Of a stretch of 64,000 bases of DNA, positions 35,368 through 43,436 are shown piece by piece. The notes beneath the pieces were generated by a model. It made no database searches and had not been told where the DNA came from. It was given only the letters and a program-made list of their open reading frames with translations. Each line of letters begins with the position of its first letter. Within the stretch, counting starts at the first letter, position 1. Both the position numbers and the translations under genes were made by a program. This DNA is from Amycolatopsis sp. WQ 127309 (GTDB taxonomy: Bacteria; Actinomycetota; Actinomycetes; Mycobacteriales; Pseudonocardiaceae), in contig NZ_CP095481.1 of the NCBI RefSeq assembly GCF_023023025.1, positions 8,879,001 to 8,943,000 on the forward strand, written 5' to 3'.

Positions 35368-35550
35368 GTGGTCCCACTCTTCCTGCTCAGGTCTGGTCTC
35401 GGTGCGACGGTGGCCGACCCCCGGCGGCGACGACGGACATGCAAGCAGAAAGTCTCGTTATGTGTCCACAAGCCGTACCCGCGCGATCGCGTCCAGTGAG
35501 CACGGATCGGCGGCGTTGGTCCTGGTGAGGGCAGTGGACTAGGCCATTCG

Positions 35551-35571
35551 GTGCAATTTTGCAAGTTGCAC
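35551..35571. promoter_or_regulatory. Inverted repeat, candidate conservon operator
   Basis: GTGCAA and TTGCAC are perfect 6-base arms separated by nine AT-rich bases. It lies about 185 bases upstream of the conservon's first gene in an otherwise GC-rich gap. Confidence 0.4.
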
Positions 35572-35735
35572 GATGCGACACTCCGCACACGGCCGCTCAT
35601 AACGCGGACGTGAAGGGCTCACACAACGGATTCCGGAGCCCACCCCGGTCGTCGGCGCATTGGCCACCCCGGCGCTCCGGTCCGCGCGGTGACCGCCCGG
35701 CCGACGTCGAGGCGGCCGTCCGGTTCGTCCGGATT

Positions 35736-35769
35736 TTGCGTAGCCCGCACTTTTTTGCGGGGCACGCAA
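35736..35769. promoter_or_regulatory. Nested inverted repeat, candidate TetR operator
   Basis: Two concentric pairs, TTGCGT/ACGCAA (outer) and CCCGCA/TGCGGG (inner), are symmetric around CTTTTT with two-base spacers on each side. It ends 21 bases before the TetR start, an ideal place for autoregulation of the TetR-ABC exporter operon. Confidence 0.6.
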
Positions 35770-35790
35770 CTTTTTCGCTACACTCCGCCC

Positions 35791-36456
35791 ATGCCGTCGC
35801 ACGACCCACCCAAGCTGACCCTGCGGGAGCGCAAGAAGCGCGAAGCCCGCCGGGCCCTGGCCCAGGCCGCGCTGCGGCTCGCCCTGGATCGGGGACTGGA
35901 GAACGTCAAGGTGGAGGACATCGCGACCGAGGTCGGGGTGTCCCCGCGGACATTCAACAACTACTTCTCCAGCAAGGAGCAAGCGGTCTGCTCGATGGTC
36001 GTCGACCGCCACGAGGGGATGCACGAGGCGCTGCTCGGGCGGCCCGAGGGCGAGCCGCTGTGGGAGGCCGTCAAGCAGGCCGTGGTCGAGCAATATTCAC
36101 GTGAGGGCGAGCCGGATCGCGCGTATGTTGTGCGTCTCCGGGAGCTGATGGGGCAGCTGATGCTGCGCGGGGAGTTCCTCAACGCCCACGCGGCGGTCGA
36201 GCGCGTCCTCGCCGAGACCATCGCGAAGCGGGCGGGCGGCGCGGACCTCCTGTTGTGCCGGCTGATGGCCTCGTCGGTGGAAAGCGCGGTCCGGGTCGCC
36301 TTCGTCCACTGGTTCATGAGCGAGGGCGAACCGTTCCTGCCGACCCTGGAACGGCTGCTGGACGAGCTCGCCACCGGCATGCCGGCCCTGACCGGCGCCG
36401 GCACCGCACCGAATCCCGAACCGAACACCACCACACTGGGGGAACCGTTGTGCTAG
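35791..36456 (+). CDS. TetR-family repressor of the ABC exporter operon
   Basis: A 221-residue TetR protein with the recognition region VKVEDIATEVGVSPRTFNNYF. The gene starts just after a nested inverted repeat and overlaps the start of the downstream ABC gene by seven bases, so repressor and exporter are cotranscribed. The expected model is a drug or toxin that releases TetR and induces the exporter. Confidence 0.92.
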   Translation: MPSHDPPKLTLRERKKREARRALAQAALRLALDRGLENVKVEDIATEVGVSPRTFNNYFSSKEQAVCSMVVDRHEGMHEALLGRPEGEPLWEAVKQAVVEQYSREGEPDRAYVVRLRELMGQLMLRGEFLNAHAAVERVLAETIAKRAGGADLLLCRLMASSVESAVRVAFVHWFMSEGEPFLPTLERLLDELATGMPALTGAGTAPNPEPNTTTLGEPLC

Positions 36457-38183
36457 TCAAGCTCCTGCGCGCCTACCTGCGCCCGTACAAGAAGACGTTG
36501 TGGGTGATCGTCGTCCTCCAGCTGGTGCAGACGATCGCCATGCTCTACCTGCCCACGCTCAACGCCGACATCGTCGACAACGGGCTGATCAAGGGCGACG
36601 TGGACTACATCCTGGGCATCGGCGGCGTGATGCTCGCGGTGACCCTGGCCCAGATCGCCGGCTCGATCGGCGCGGTCTACTTCGGCGCCCGCACCGCGAT
36701 GGCGGTCGGCCGGGACATCCGCGGCGGGATCTTCCACCAGGTGCAGGACTTCTCGGCCCGTGAGGTCGGCCAGTTCGGCACGCCGTCGCTGATCACCCGC
36801 ACCACCAACGACGTCCAGCAGGTCCAGATGCTGGTGCTGATGACGCTGACGCTGATGGTGTCCGCGCCGATCATGTGCATCGGCGGCATCGTGCTGGCGC
36901 TCAACCTCGACGTGCCGCTCTCCTCGCTGCTGCTGGTCATCGTGCCGGTGCTGGCCGTCTCGGTCGGGCTGATCATCGCCCGGATGCGCCCGGCGTTCCG
37001 GCTGATGCAGGTCCGCCTCGACCGGATCAACAAGGTGCTGCGCGAGCAGATCATGGGCATCCGCGTCATCCGCGCGTTCGTCCGCGACTCCCACGAGCGC
37101 GCGCGGTTCGACGTCGCCAACGACGAGCTGCTGACCGTCTCGCTGCGGGTCGGCCGGCTGATGGCCCTGATGTTCCCGATCGTGATGCTGGTGATGAACG
37201 CCTCCAGCGTCGCGGTGCTGTGGTTCGGCGGGCAGCGCATCGACTCCGGCAGCATGCAGATCGGGGCCCTGACGGCGTTCCTGTCCTACCTGCTGCAGAT
37301 CCTGATGGCGGTCATGATGGCCACCTTCATGTTCATGATGGTGCCGCGCGCGGAGGTCAGCGCCGAGCGGATCAGCGAGGTGCTCGACACCGAGTCCAGC
37401 GTCCGCCCGCCGGTGACGCCGATCCGGCCCGGGAAGGTGCACGGGCACCTGGAGCTGTCCGGGGTCGAGTTCCGCTACCCCGGCGCGGAAAAGCCGGTGC
37501 TGTGCGACATTTCGCTGGTCGGGCGGCCGGGTGAGACCACAGCGGTGATCGGCTCCACGGGTACCGGCAAGACCACGCTGCTCAACCTGATCCCCCGGCT
37601 GATGGACGCCACCCAGGGCACGGTGAAGGTCGACGGCGTCGACGTCCGCGACCTCGACCCGGCCCTGCTCGCCCGCACGGTCGGGCTGGTGCCGCAGAAG
37701 CCGTACCTGTTCGCCGGCACGGTGGCGAGCAACCTGCGTTACGGCAACCCCGACGCCACCGACGAAGAGCTGTGGCACGCGCTGGAAGTGGCGCAGGGCA
37801 AGGACTTCGTCGCGGCGATGGCCGAGGGCCTCGACGCGCCGATCGCCCAGGGCGGCACGAACGTCTCGGGCGGGCAGCGGCAGCGGATCGCGATCGCCCG
37901 GATGCTGGTGCACAAGCCGGAGATCTACCTGTTCGACGACTCGTTCTCCGCGCTCGACTACGCGACCGACGCGGCCCTGCGTCGCGCGCTGGTCCCGGAG
38001 GTCGCCGAGGCCACCGTGGTCATCGTCGCCCAGCGGGTCAGCACGATCCGCGGCGCCGACCGGATCATCGTCCTCGACGAGGGCCGCGTCGTCGGCACCG
38101 GCACCCACCACGAACTCATGGACGGCAACGAGACCTACCGGGAGATCGTGCTGTCCCAGCTGACCGAACAGGAAGCGGCATGA
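36450..38183 (+). CDS. ABC exporter half-transporter A (degenerate ATP site)
   Basis: A 577-residue type IV ABC exporter: six membrane helices in residues 1-310, then an ATPase with Walker A GSTGTGKTT (Lys374) and signature NVSGGQRQR. After Walker B (IYLFDD) the catalytic Glu is replaced by Asp497. The GTG start overlaps the TetR gene end and has GGGGGAA upstream. With the next gene it makes a heterodimer of the TM287/288 or BmrCD kind, in which one ATP site is degenerate. The substrate is probably a hydrophobic drug or lipid. Confidence 0.94.
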   Translation: MLVKLLRAYLRPYKKTLWVIVVLQLVQTIAMLYLPTLNADIVDNGLIKGDVDYILGIGGVMLAVTLAQIAGSIGAVYFGARTAMAVGRDIRGGIFHQVQDFSAREVGQFGTPSLITRTTNDVQQVQMLVLMTLTLMVSAPIMCIGGIVLALNLDVPLSSLLLVIVPVLAVSVGLIIARMRPAFRLMQVRLDRINKVLREQIMGIRVIRAFVRDSHERARFDVANDELLTVSLRVGRLMALMFPIVMLVMNASSVAVLWFGGQRIDSGSMQIGALTAFLSYLLQILMAVMMATFMFMMVPRAEVSAERISEVLDTESSVRPPVTPIRPGKVHGHLELSGVEFRYPGAEKPVLCDISLVGRPGETTAVIGSTGTGKTTLLNLIPRLMDATQGTVKVDGVDVRDLDPALLARTVGLVPQKPYLFAGTVASNLRYGNPDATDEELWHALEVAQGKDFVAAMAEGLDAPIAQGGTNVSGGQRQRIAIARMLVHKPEIYLFDDSFSALDYATDAALRRALVPEVAEATVVIVAQRVSTIRGADRIIVLDEGRVVGTGTHHELMDGNETYREIVLSQLTEQEAA

Positions 38184-40192
38184 GTACCACGGAAGAGTCG
38201 GCCAAACCCGCCGTCACCGAGGCCGGGGAACGGCCCACCGCCGAGCGGCACCGCAACACCGGCGCCGCGACCGCGGGGCCGGGACGCATGATGGCCGGCG
38301 GCGCGCCGCCGGAGAAGGCCCTGGACTTCAAGGGGTCGCTGAAACGGCTGCTGCGCCTGCTGGCGCCGCAGCGGGCCGCCCTCATCGGCGTGCTCGTGCT
38401 GGGCGCGGCGAGCGTCGCGCTGACCGTGATCGGGCCGAAGATCCTCGGCCAGGCCACCGACGCGATCCTCGCCGGCGTGCTCGGCAAGGCGGTGCCCCCG
38501 GGCGTCACCAAGGAACAGGTCGTCGCCGGGCTGCGCGCTCAGGGCAACGGCACGCTCGCCGACATCTACGGCCGCGTCGACCTCGTGCCCGGGGTGGGGA
38601 TCGACTTCGACAAGGTCGGCCAGATCCTGCTGACCGTGCTGGCGCTGTTCGTCATCGCGTCGTTCTTCGGGCTGATCCAGGCCCGGCTGACCACGACGCT
38701 GGTGCAGCACGCGGTGTACCGCCTGCGCGAGCAGGTCGAGGAGAAGTTCGCGCGGCTGCCGCTGAAGTACTTCGACCGCCAGCCGCGCGGTGAGGTGCTG
38801 TCGCGGGTCACCAACGACATCGACAACCTGGCGCAGTCGCTGCAGCAGACGCTGTCCCAGATCGTCTCGTCGCTGCTGACCGTGATCGGCGTGCTGATCA
38901 TGATGTTCCTGATCTCGCCGCTGCTCGCGCTGATCGCGTTGATCACGGTGCCGCTGTCGGCGGTCGTGGCGGGCAAGGTCGGGAAGCGGGCCCAGCCCAA
39001 CTTCATCAAGCAGTGGGCGACCACCGGCAAGCTCAACGCGCACGTCGAGGAGATGTACACCGGCCACTCGCTGGTCAAGGTGTTCGGCAGGCGCGACGAG
39101 TCCGCGGCGATCTTCGACCAGCAGAACGAGACGCTGTACCAGGCGAGCTTCCGGGCGCAGTTCATCTCGGGGATGATCCAGCCGGCGATGATGTTCATCG
39201 GCAACCTGAGCTACGTGCTGGTCGCCGTGATCGGCGCGCTGCGCGTCGCGTCCGGCAGCCTGACGCTCGGCGAGGTGCAGGCGTTCATCCAGTACTCGCG
39301 CCAGTTCAGCCAGCCGGTGACGCAGATCGCCAGCATGGCGAACCTGCTGCAGTCCGGCGTCGCCTCGGCCGAGCGGGTGTTCGCGCTGCTCGACGCCGAG
39401 GAGCAGGGCCCGGAGCCGGCGAACCCGGAACGCCCGGACGTCGTGCGCGGCCGCGTCGAGTTCCAGGACGTCTCGTTCCGGTACCTGCCGGAGAAGCCGC
39501 TCATCGACGACCTGTCGCTGACGGTCGAACCCGGCCAGACGGTGGCGATCGTCGGCCCGACCGGCGCCGGCAAGACGACGCTGGTCAACCTGCTCATGCG
39601 GTTCTACGAGCTCGACAGCGGGCGGATCACGCTCGACGGCGTCGACATCGCGAAGATGAACCGCGAAGTGCTGCGCGACCAGACCGGCATGGTGCTGCAG
39701 GACGCCTGGCTCTTCGGCGGCACGATCGCGGAGAACATCGCCTACGGCGCGGACGACCCGACCCGCGAGGAGGTCATCGAGGCGGCGACGGCGACCTACG
39801 TCGACCGGTTCGTGCGCACCCTGCCGGACGGCTACGAGACGATCCTCGACGACGAGGGCGGCACGGTCAGCGCGGGCGAGAAGCAGCTGATCACGGTGGC
39901 GCGGGCGTTCCTGGCCAAGCCGGTCATCCTCATCCTCGACGAGGCGACCAGCTCGGTCGACACCCGCACCGAGGTGCTCATCCAGCGGGCGATGAACGAG
40001 CTGCGCTCCGGCCGCACCAGCTTCGTCATCGCGCACCGGCTCTCCACGATCCGCGACGCCGACGTCATCCTGGTGATGGAGCACGGGCAGATCGTCGAGC
40101 ACGGTGACCACGAAACGCTCCTGGGCAGCGGTGGCGCCTACGCCCGGCTGTACGCGGCGCAGTTCGCCGAGGCCATGGCCGAGACGGAGTGA
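38180..40192 (+). CDS. ABC exporter half-transporter B (canonical catalytic Glu)
   Basis: A 670-residue partner of the preceding gene, with a longer N-terminal cytoplasmic stretch (about 55 residues) and an extracellular insert between the first two helices. Walker A is GPTGAGKTT (Lys465), and Walker B is followed by the catalytic Glu588 (LILDEATSSVD). Its signature motif is altered to VSAGEKQ. Each partner therefore lacks one key feature, the mark of a heterodimer with one working ATP site. The ATG overlaps the upstream stop (ATGA). A strong stem-loop follows. Confidence 0.95.
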   Translation: MSTTEESAKPAVTEAGERPTAERHRNTGAATAGPGRMMAGGAPPEKALDFKGSLKRLLRLLAPQRAALIGVLVLGAASVALTVIGPKILGQATDAILAGVLGKAVPPGVTKEQVVAGLRAQGNGTLADIYGRVDLVPGVGIDFDKVGQILLTVLALFVIASFFGLIQARLTTTLVQHAVYRLREQVEEKFARLPLKYFDRQPRGEVLSRVTNDIDNLAQSLQQTLSQIVSSLLTVIGVLIMMFLISPLLALIALITVPLSAVVAGKVGKRAQPNFIKQWATTGKLNAHVEEMYTGHSLVKVFGRRDESAAIFDQQNETLYQASFRAQFISGMIQPAMMFIGNLSYVLVAVIGALRVASGSLTLGEVQAFIQYSRQFSQPVTQIASMANLLQSGVASAERVFALLDAEEQGPEPANPERPDVVRGRVEFQDVSFRYLPEKPLIDDLSLTVEPGQTVAIVGPTGAGKTTLVNLLMRFYELDSGRITLDGVDIAKMNREVLRDQTGMVLQDAWLFGGTIAENIAYGADDPTREEVIEAATATYVDRFVRTLPDGYETILDDEGGTVSAGEKQLITVARAFLAKPVILILDEATSSVDTRTEVLIQRAMNELRSGRTSFVIAHRLSTIRDADVILVMEHGQIVEHGDHETLLGSGGAYARLYAAQFAEAMAETE

Positions 40193-40197
40193 CGCGC

Positions 40198-40233
40198 GTG
40201 CCCTCCCGGAGCCGGCGCGCTCCGGGAGGGCAC
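40198..40233 (+). terminator. Perfect 15-base-pair stem-loop after the ABC operon
   Basis: GTGCCCTCCCGGAGC (40198-40212) pairs exactly with GCTCCGGGAGGGCAC (40219-40233) around a 6-base loop, five bases after the exporter stop. There is no T-tract, but strength and place fit a terminator. Confidence 0.75.
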
Positions 40234-40307
40234 GACCGGAGGCGGGACCCGGTGTGGCGGACGGTAACCTGGTGCCCTCCGAGCGAAGTGGGGGTGCCGG
40301 TCCCGCG

Positions 40308-41384
40308 ATGGCCGACCGACTCGACGAGTACCGGCGCAAGCGCGACCGTTCCCGGACGCCCGAGCCGTGGCCGGACGGCGCCCCGGAGCCGGGCGGCGAC
40401 GACCTGTTCGTGATCCAGGAGCACCACGCCAGCCGCCTGCACTGGGACTTCCGGCTGGAGCGCGACGGCGTGCTCGTGTCGTGGGCGGTGCCGAAGGGCC
40501 TGCCGCTCTCCCCCGGCGTCAACCGGCTCGCGGTGCACACCGAAGACCACCCGATGGACTACCTCTCCTTCGAGGGCGAGATCCCGGCGGGCGAGTACGG
40601 CGGCGGCTGGATGGCGATCTGGGACACCGGCCGCTACGAGACGCTGCACTGGAACAACCACAAGGTCGAGGTCGTCTTCCACGGCGCGCGGGCGAGCGGC
40701 AAGTACCTGTTCCAGAACCGCCACAACCCGGACGACGAGGGCGACTGGACCCTGCGCCGCCTCGACCCGGCCGAGGACGGCCACGAGGACGCCCCCGAGT
40801 TCCTGGAGCCGATGACGGCGGTCCCGGGCGAGCTGCCCGAGCCCGAAGACGACGCGGACTGGGCGTACGAGTTCGCCTGGGGCGGCGACCGCACGATGCT
40901 CTGCGTGTCGGGCGGGCGCATCACCGCGCACGACGGTTCCGGCGCCGACGTCACCGGCCGGTACCCGGAGCTGCACAAGCTGGGCGAGAGCCTGGGTTCG
41001 ACGGAAGTCCTGCTGGACGGCGAGATCGTGGTCGTCCGCGACGGCCGCCCGGACCCCGAAGGCTTGAAGGAACGCAGTCGCTTCGAAGGCTACGACGCGA
41101 AGCGGATCATGAAGCACAAGCCGGCGTTCTTCTTCGCCTACGACGTGCTGCACCACGACGGCCGGTCGACGCTCGACCTGCCCTACGTCGAGCGCCGGTC
41201 GCTGCTCTCGGACCTCGGGCTCTCGGGTGGCACGTGGCAGGTGCCCCAGTACTTCCAGGGCAACGGCGAGGCCGTCCTGGGCGCGGCGCGCGAGCACGGG
41301 CTGGGCGGCATCTACGCCAAGCGCGCGGACAGCGAGTACGCCCCCGGCGAGGCGGACGGGACCTGGCGCCACATCGGGACGTGA
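40308..41384 (+). CDS. LigD-type 3'-phosphoesterase fused to an inactive, truncated ligase domain
   Basis: A 358-residue protein. Residues 30-175 are the LigD phosphoesterase, which trims 3' ends, with the metal-binding stretch HHASRLHWDFRLERDG (His40, His45, Asp47) and later HTEDHP. Residues 180-358 follow the ATP-dependent ligase adenylation domain (LLDGEIVVV, FFAYDVLHHDG, YAKRADSEYAPGEADGTW), but motif I, normally ExKxDG, reads E188-F-A190-W-G-G: the adenylated Lys and the Asp are both gone. The protein ends where the OB-fold should begin. It cannot be a ligase by itself; the domain may bind DNA or partner proteins. The polymerase gene is convergent next door. Confidence 0.88.
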   Translation: MADRLDEYRRKRDRSRTPEPWPDGAPEPGGDDLFVIQEHHASRLHWDFRLERDGVLVSWAVPKGLPLSPGVNRLAVHTEDHPMDYLSFEGEIPAGEYGGGWMAIWDTGRYETLHWNNHKVEVVFHGARASGKYLFQNRHNPDDEGDWTLRRLDPAEDGHEDAPEFLEPMTAVPGELPEPEDDADWAYEFAWGGDRTMLCVSGGRITAHDGSGADVTGRYPELHKLGESLGSTEVLLDGEIVVVRDGRPDPEGLKERSRFEGYDAKRIMKHKPAFFFAYDVLHHDGRSTLDLPYVERRSLLSDLGLSGGTWQVPQYFQGNGEAVLGAAREHGLGGIYAKRADSEYAPGEADGTWRHIGT

Positions 41385-41391
41385 CCGCGAC

Positions 41392-42276
41392 CTACAGCTT
41401 TTCCAGCAGCTTCAACGCCTTGACCGGCGACGCCGCGTGGTCGGCCATCCCGGCCCAGGGATCCCCCTTGCGCGCCAAGCGGTCCTTGATGCGCTTGGGC
41501 GTCCAGCCGGCCGGCTCCGCCTTGCCCAGCTCGCGCCAGTCGATCGGGGTGGCGACGCCGGCCGAGGGCCGGGCCCGCAGGGAGTAGGGCGCCACGAACG
41601 TCGACGTGTAGCCGTTGCGCAGGATGTCGAGGTACACGCGGTCGCCGCGCTGGGCCTTCCGCACCGCCGTGGTCAGCCGGTCGGGGTCGAGCCGCACCAG
41701 CACCTCGGCGGCCGCCTTCGCCAGTTCGCGGACCTCGTCGTAGGTCCCGCTGGGCTCGATCGGCGCGACGACGTGGAACCCGCGCCCGCCGGTGGCCTGC
41801 AGGTACGCGGTGAGCCCGGCGGCCTCGTACACCTTCTTGACCAGCCGTGCGATGGCGCGCAGGTCGGCGACGGTGACGTCGCCGGGCGGGTCGATGTCGA
41901 TCAGCACCGTGTCCGGGTGCTCCAGATCGTCCACAGTGGACGACCAGACGTGGAACTCGATCGCGGCCTGGTTGGCCAGGTAGACCAGCGTCTCAGGGTC
42001 GTCGCAGATGACGTGCCGGACGTCGCTCGTCGCACGCTGCGGGATGGCCTCGACGCGGATCCAGGAGGGCAGCTTCGGGCTGGCTTCCTTCTGGTACCAG
42101 GTCTGGCCGGCGATGCCGTTCGGGTAGCGGCGCAGGGTGAGCGGCCGCCCGCGCAGGTGCGGCACCATCACCTCGGCGACGGTCCGGTAGTGCGCGACCA
42201 CGTCGCCCTTGGTCAGCCCGGCCTCGGGGTAGAAGATCTTGTCCGGGTTCGACGTGGTGATCTCGTCGGGGTCCAC
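41392..42276 (-). CDS. LigD-type polymerase/primase domain protein
   Basis: A 294-residue archaeo-eukaryotic-primase-type polymerase, the POL domain of LigD as a stand-alone protein. The metal-binding motif LIDIDPP and the GGRGFHVVAPI motif are intact. Such proteins fill gaps with ribonucleotides during end joining. The GTG start follows GGGAGG. It converges on the phosphoesterase gene across eight bases. Ku is encoded at 30412. Confidence 0.93.
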   Translation of the reverse strand: MDPDEITTSNPDKIFYPEAGLTKGDVVAHYRTVAEVMVPHLRGRPLTLRRYPNGIAGQTWYQKEASPKLPSWIRVEAIPQRATSDVRHVICDDPETLVYLANQAAIEFHVWSSTVDDLEHPDTVLIDIDPPGDVTVADLRAIARLVKKVYEAAGLTAYLQATGGRGFHVVAPIEPSGTYDEVRELAKAAAEVLVRLDPDRLTTAVRKAQRGDRVYLDILRNGYTSTFVAPYSLRARPSAGVATPIDWRELGKAEPAGWTPKRIKDRLARKGDPWAGMADHAASPVKALKLLEKL

Positions 42277-42372
42277 CGGGCCTCCCTCGGCCGGTCGGCG
42301 GCGGGCGGTCCACCCGCGCGTTCCGGCGTCGAGCCTGCCCTTCGGGGCCGGGACCGTCCACTCGGAGCATGC

Positions 42373-42726
42373 TCAGACCCGGGTCAGCGCCACTCCGGCC
42401 AGCACCGCGACCACGGCGGCGACGACGTTGCCGACGATCGCGGCCGCCGACGGCCAGGTCACCCACGTCGGCCGCAGCGCCACGAGCGAGATCCCGGCCC
42501 ACACGCCCAGCACCGGGACGACCCAGGTCAGCCGGCGCACCCGCGGCGTCGCCGTGCGGGCGATCGCCAGGGCCACCAGGACCAGCCCGGTGACGGTGTT
42601 GCTCAGGGCCAGCACCCCGGCCCCGCCGAAGTGGGCGAGCCACGGCGCCAGGACCAGGTACACCCCGGCCAGCAGCACGACTCCCGCGGCCACGCCCGGC
42701 GCGGGGGCGATGCGATGCGACGTCAT
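42373..42726 (-). CDS. Small SPW-repeat-like membrane protein
   Basis: A 117-residue protein with four hydrophobic segments arranged as two similar halves, the first containing LVLAPWLAHFGG and NTVTGLVLVALAI. This resembles the SPW-repeat family found in actinobacteria, whose function is unknown. It starts at ATG and stands alone between the polymerase gene and a secreted protein gene. Confidence 0.65.
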   Translation of the reverse strand: MTSHRIAPAPGVAAGVVLLAGVYLVLAPWLAHFGGAGVLALSNTVTGLVLVALAIARTATPRVRRLTWVVPVLGVWAGISLVALRPTWVTWPSAAAIVGNVVAAVVAVLAGVALTRV

Positions 42727-42831
42727 CAGGCACCTCCTTCCGGAGAGGTACCCGGGCGTCGCACCCGGTAACCGTGCCCGGCCGGGACCTGCCCGCAGCC
42801 CTCAGCACGGGCAGGCGCCGGCCGGGAAAGT

Positions 42832-43338
42832 TCAGCAGCCGCAGGTGTAGTACGTGATGTCCCAGTGGTTGCCTTCGTCGCAGTAGAGGTTGCCGGAGCC
42901 GGCTTTCCACTGCGGGTAGCCGTCGCCGCGGAGGCCGTCGTAGCTGAAGGTGTTCTTGATGTAGCTGTCGATGCAGCTGTTGTGCGCGATGTCCACCTTG
43001 TAGCCGTTGTAGTGGCTGTAGGTGCCCGACGCGTGCCCGACCTCGGTGCCGCCGGTGATGTTGACGGCGCAGCCGCTCGCCCGCTTCAGCGTGATCACGC
43101 CGGTGACCGTGGTCTGGTTGATCTGCTCGTAGGACGTGCAGGTCGAGTTCGACCTGGTGGTGCAGCCGCCGCTGGACGAGTGGGTCACCCCGGCCGCGGA
43201 CAGCTGTGACGCGGCCGCCGACTGGCTGAGCTTGGTGACCTCGACCGCCGCCGAAGCGGTCCCGATGGTGGCGAACACCACCGCGGCCGAAGCGGTCAGC
43301 CCCACCGCCGCCCGCACGAGCATCCGTTGTCCCGACAT
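42832..43338 (-). CDS. Small secreted protein with a peptidase-M15-like motif
   Basis: A 168-residue exported protein. The start at 43338 (MSGQRMLVRAAVG) is placed by AGGAGG; the signal peptide ends near GTASA (about residue 30). The mature part has several cysteines (possible disulfides) and the stretch SHYNGYKVDI, which matches the SxHxxGxxxD metal motif of M15/hedgehog-type peptidases, with a later EGNHWDI that could supply the third ligand. It is shorter than a normal M15 enzyme. The metal-enzyme reading is a suggestion; I do not recognise a named family. Confidence 0.65.
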   Translation of the reverse strand: MSGQRMLVRAAVGLTASAAVVFATIGTASAAVEVTKLSQSAAASQLSAAGVTHSSSGGCTTRSNSTCTSYEQINQTTVTGVITLKRASGCAVNITGGTEVGHASGTYSHYNGYKVDIAHNSCIDSYIKNTFSYDGLRGDGYPQWKAGSGNLYCDEGNHWDITYYTCGC

Positions 43339-43436
43339 GACTTGCCTCCTCGGTACGTCGTTCCGACGGCGGCAGCCAAAAGGTCCCGACCATAACTTCG
43401 CCAAACGCGGGCGGGCGCGCGGCGGGCGCGGGCGGG

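Larger units (their letters stand above)
35368..35790. other. Divergent regulatory region, conservon versus TetR/ABC operon
   Basis: This 423-base region carries no supportable gene. It holds an inverted repeat at 35551-35571 toward the conservon and a nested inverted repeat at 35736-35769 toward the TetR gene, both listed. The centre shows nothing else I recognise. Confidence 0.6.

Noticed and set aside
42376..43338. Mobile element or toxin-antitoxin pair formed by the small membrane and secreted proteins
   Set aside because: No overlap, no antitoxin-like regulator and no repeats or transposase; the two genes look independent.
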